64,000 nucleotides of DNA from Bacteroidales bacterium (lineage in GTDB: Bacteria; Bacteroidota; Bacteroidia; Bacteroidales; F082), in contig JAFYNJ010000015.1 of NCBI GenBank assembly GCA_017549805.1, positions 18,568 to 82,567 on the forward strand. The letters run 5' to 3'. A program made the translations under genes and the position numbers. Below are positions 63,967 through 64,000 of the stretch, piece after piece (within the stretch, counting starts at the first letter, position 1; the number at the start of each line of letters is the position of its first letter). The notes below the pieces were generated by a model. That model was given only the letters and a program-made list of their open reading frames with translations, did no database searches and had not been told where the DNA came from.

Positions 63967-64000
63967 ACAATGAAGAGTTTGATCCTGGCTCAGGATGAAC
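63967..64000 (+). rRNA. rrs: 16S rRNA, 5' end (truncated by window)
   Basis: The universal start AGAGTTTGATCCTGGCTCAG begins at 63974 and is followed by GATGAAC, the usual Bacteroidales continuation. Position 1 is estimated at 63967 by alignment to the E. coli numbering. Confidence 0.96.

Overview
The window is a stretch of chromosome from a member of the Bacteroidota, most likely an uncultured Bacteroidales. Four things point that way. The 16S rRNA 5' end at the right edge has the Bacteroidales form. Promoters repeatedly show the Bacteroidota -7 element TAnnTTTG, often with a TTG or TTTG about 19-21 bases upstream. Secreted proteins start with short MKK-type signals ending in AQ or carry lipoboxes, and two end in type IX secretion-like (T9SS) tails. 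Gene sets such as TlpA/DUF6029/Omp28 and rsfS/ftsH/LUD are typical of the phylum. No insertion sequence, prophage, CRISPR array or integrase is visible; this is core chromosome.

Layout. 1-9.4 kb: the end of an NhaC-type antiporter, a small unknown protein, a minus-strand pair (LOG-type phosphoribohydrolase, then a P-loop kinase/dCMP deaminase fusion), a lipoprotein and MTA/SAH nucleosidase, an M20 hydrolase, mannose-6-phosphate isomerase, and a secreted redox-like cluster (TlpA, DUF6029 barrel, Omp28). 9.4-19.5 kb: trmO, two small secreted proteins, aspartate kinase, a HAD phosphatase, a T9SS-tailed esterase, two tandem POT peptide transporters and a 5'-nucleotidase lipoprotein. 19.5-21.6 kb: a compact queF-queC-queD-queE operon for the 7-deazaguanine precursor of queuosine. 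21.6-25.5 kb, minus strand: EamA transporter, IMPACT protein, dnaA and an RsmI-like methyltransferase. 25.5-34.2 kb: prmC, a T9SS-tailed subtilase, RNase P RNA, and a large TPR protein with an outer-membrane barrel. 34.3-50.8 kb: gyrB, alpha-2-macroglobulin plus PBP1C, then guaB, three periplasmic foldase-type proteins and MoxR. 50.8-54.6 kb, minus strand: rsfS-ftsH-LUD, then a probable structured RNA and an HTH protein. 54.7-64 kb: kdsC-maf-surE-small membrane protein-lpxB, comEC, tRNA-Asp, capA-like, prfC, mscL, and the promoter, leader and first bases of an rRNA operon.

Working together: envelope biogenesis dominates (KdsC and LpxB for LPS, SurA-type chaperones, PBP1C with alpha-2-macroglobulin, FtsH, MscL, barrels), alongside translation and replication housekeeping (DnaA, GyrB, PrmC, PrfC, RsfS, TrmO, RNase P, queuosine).

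The most unusual signal is not a gene. At least 13 intergenic spots carry degenerate tandem repeats with a strict 7-base period but a different heptamer at each place. They sit at gene 3' ends or just upstream of starts, sometimes encode the last residues and stop codon of the neighbouring protein, and once form a long hairpin between convergent genes. Other points worth a look are the structured RNA near 51.2-51.46 kb, the P-loop/dCMP deaminase fusion and several interlocked divergent promoters. I found no clear new defence system.
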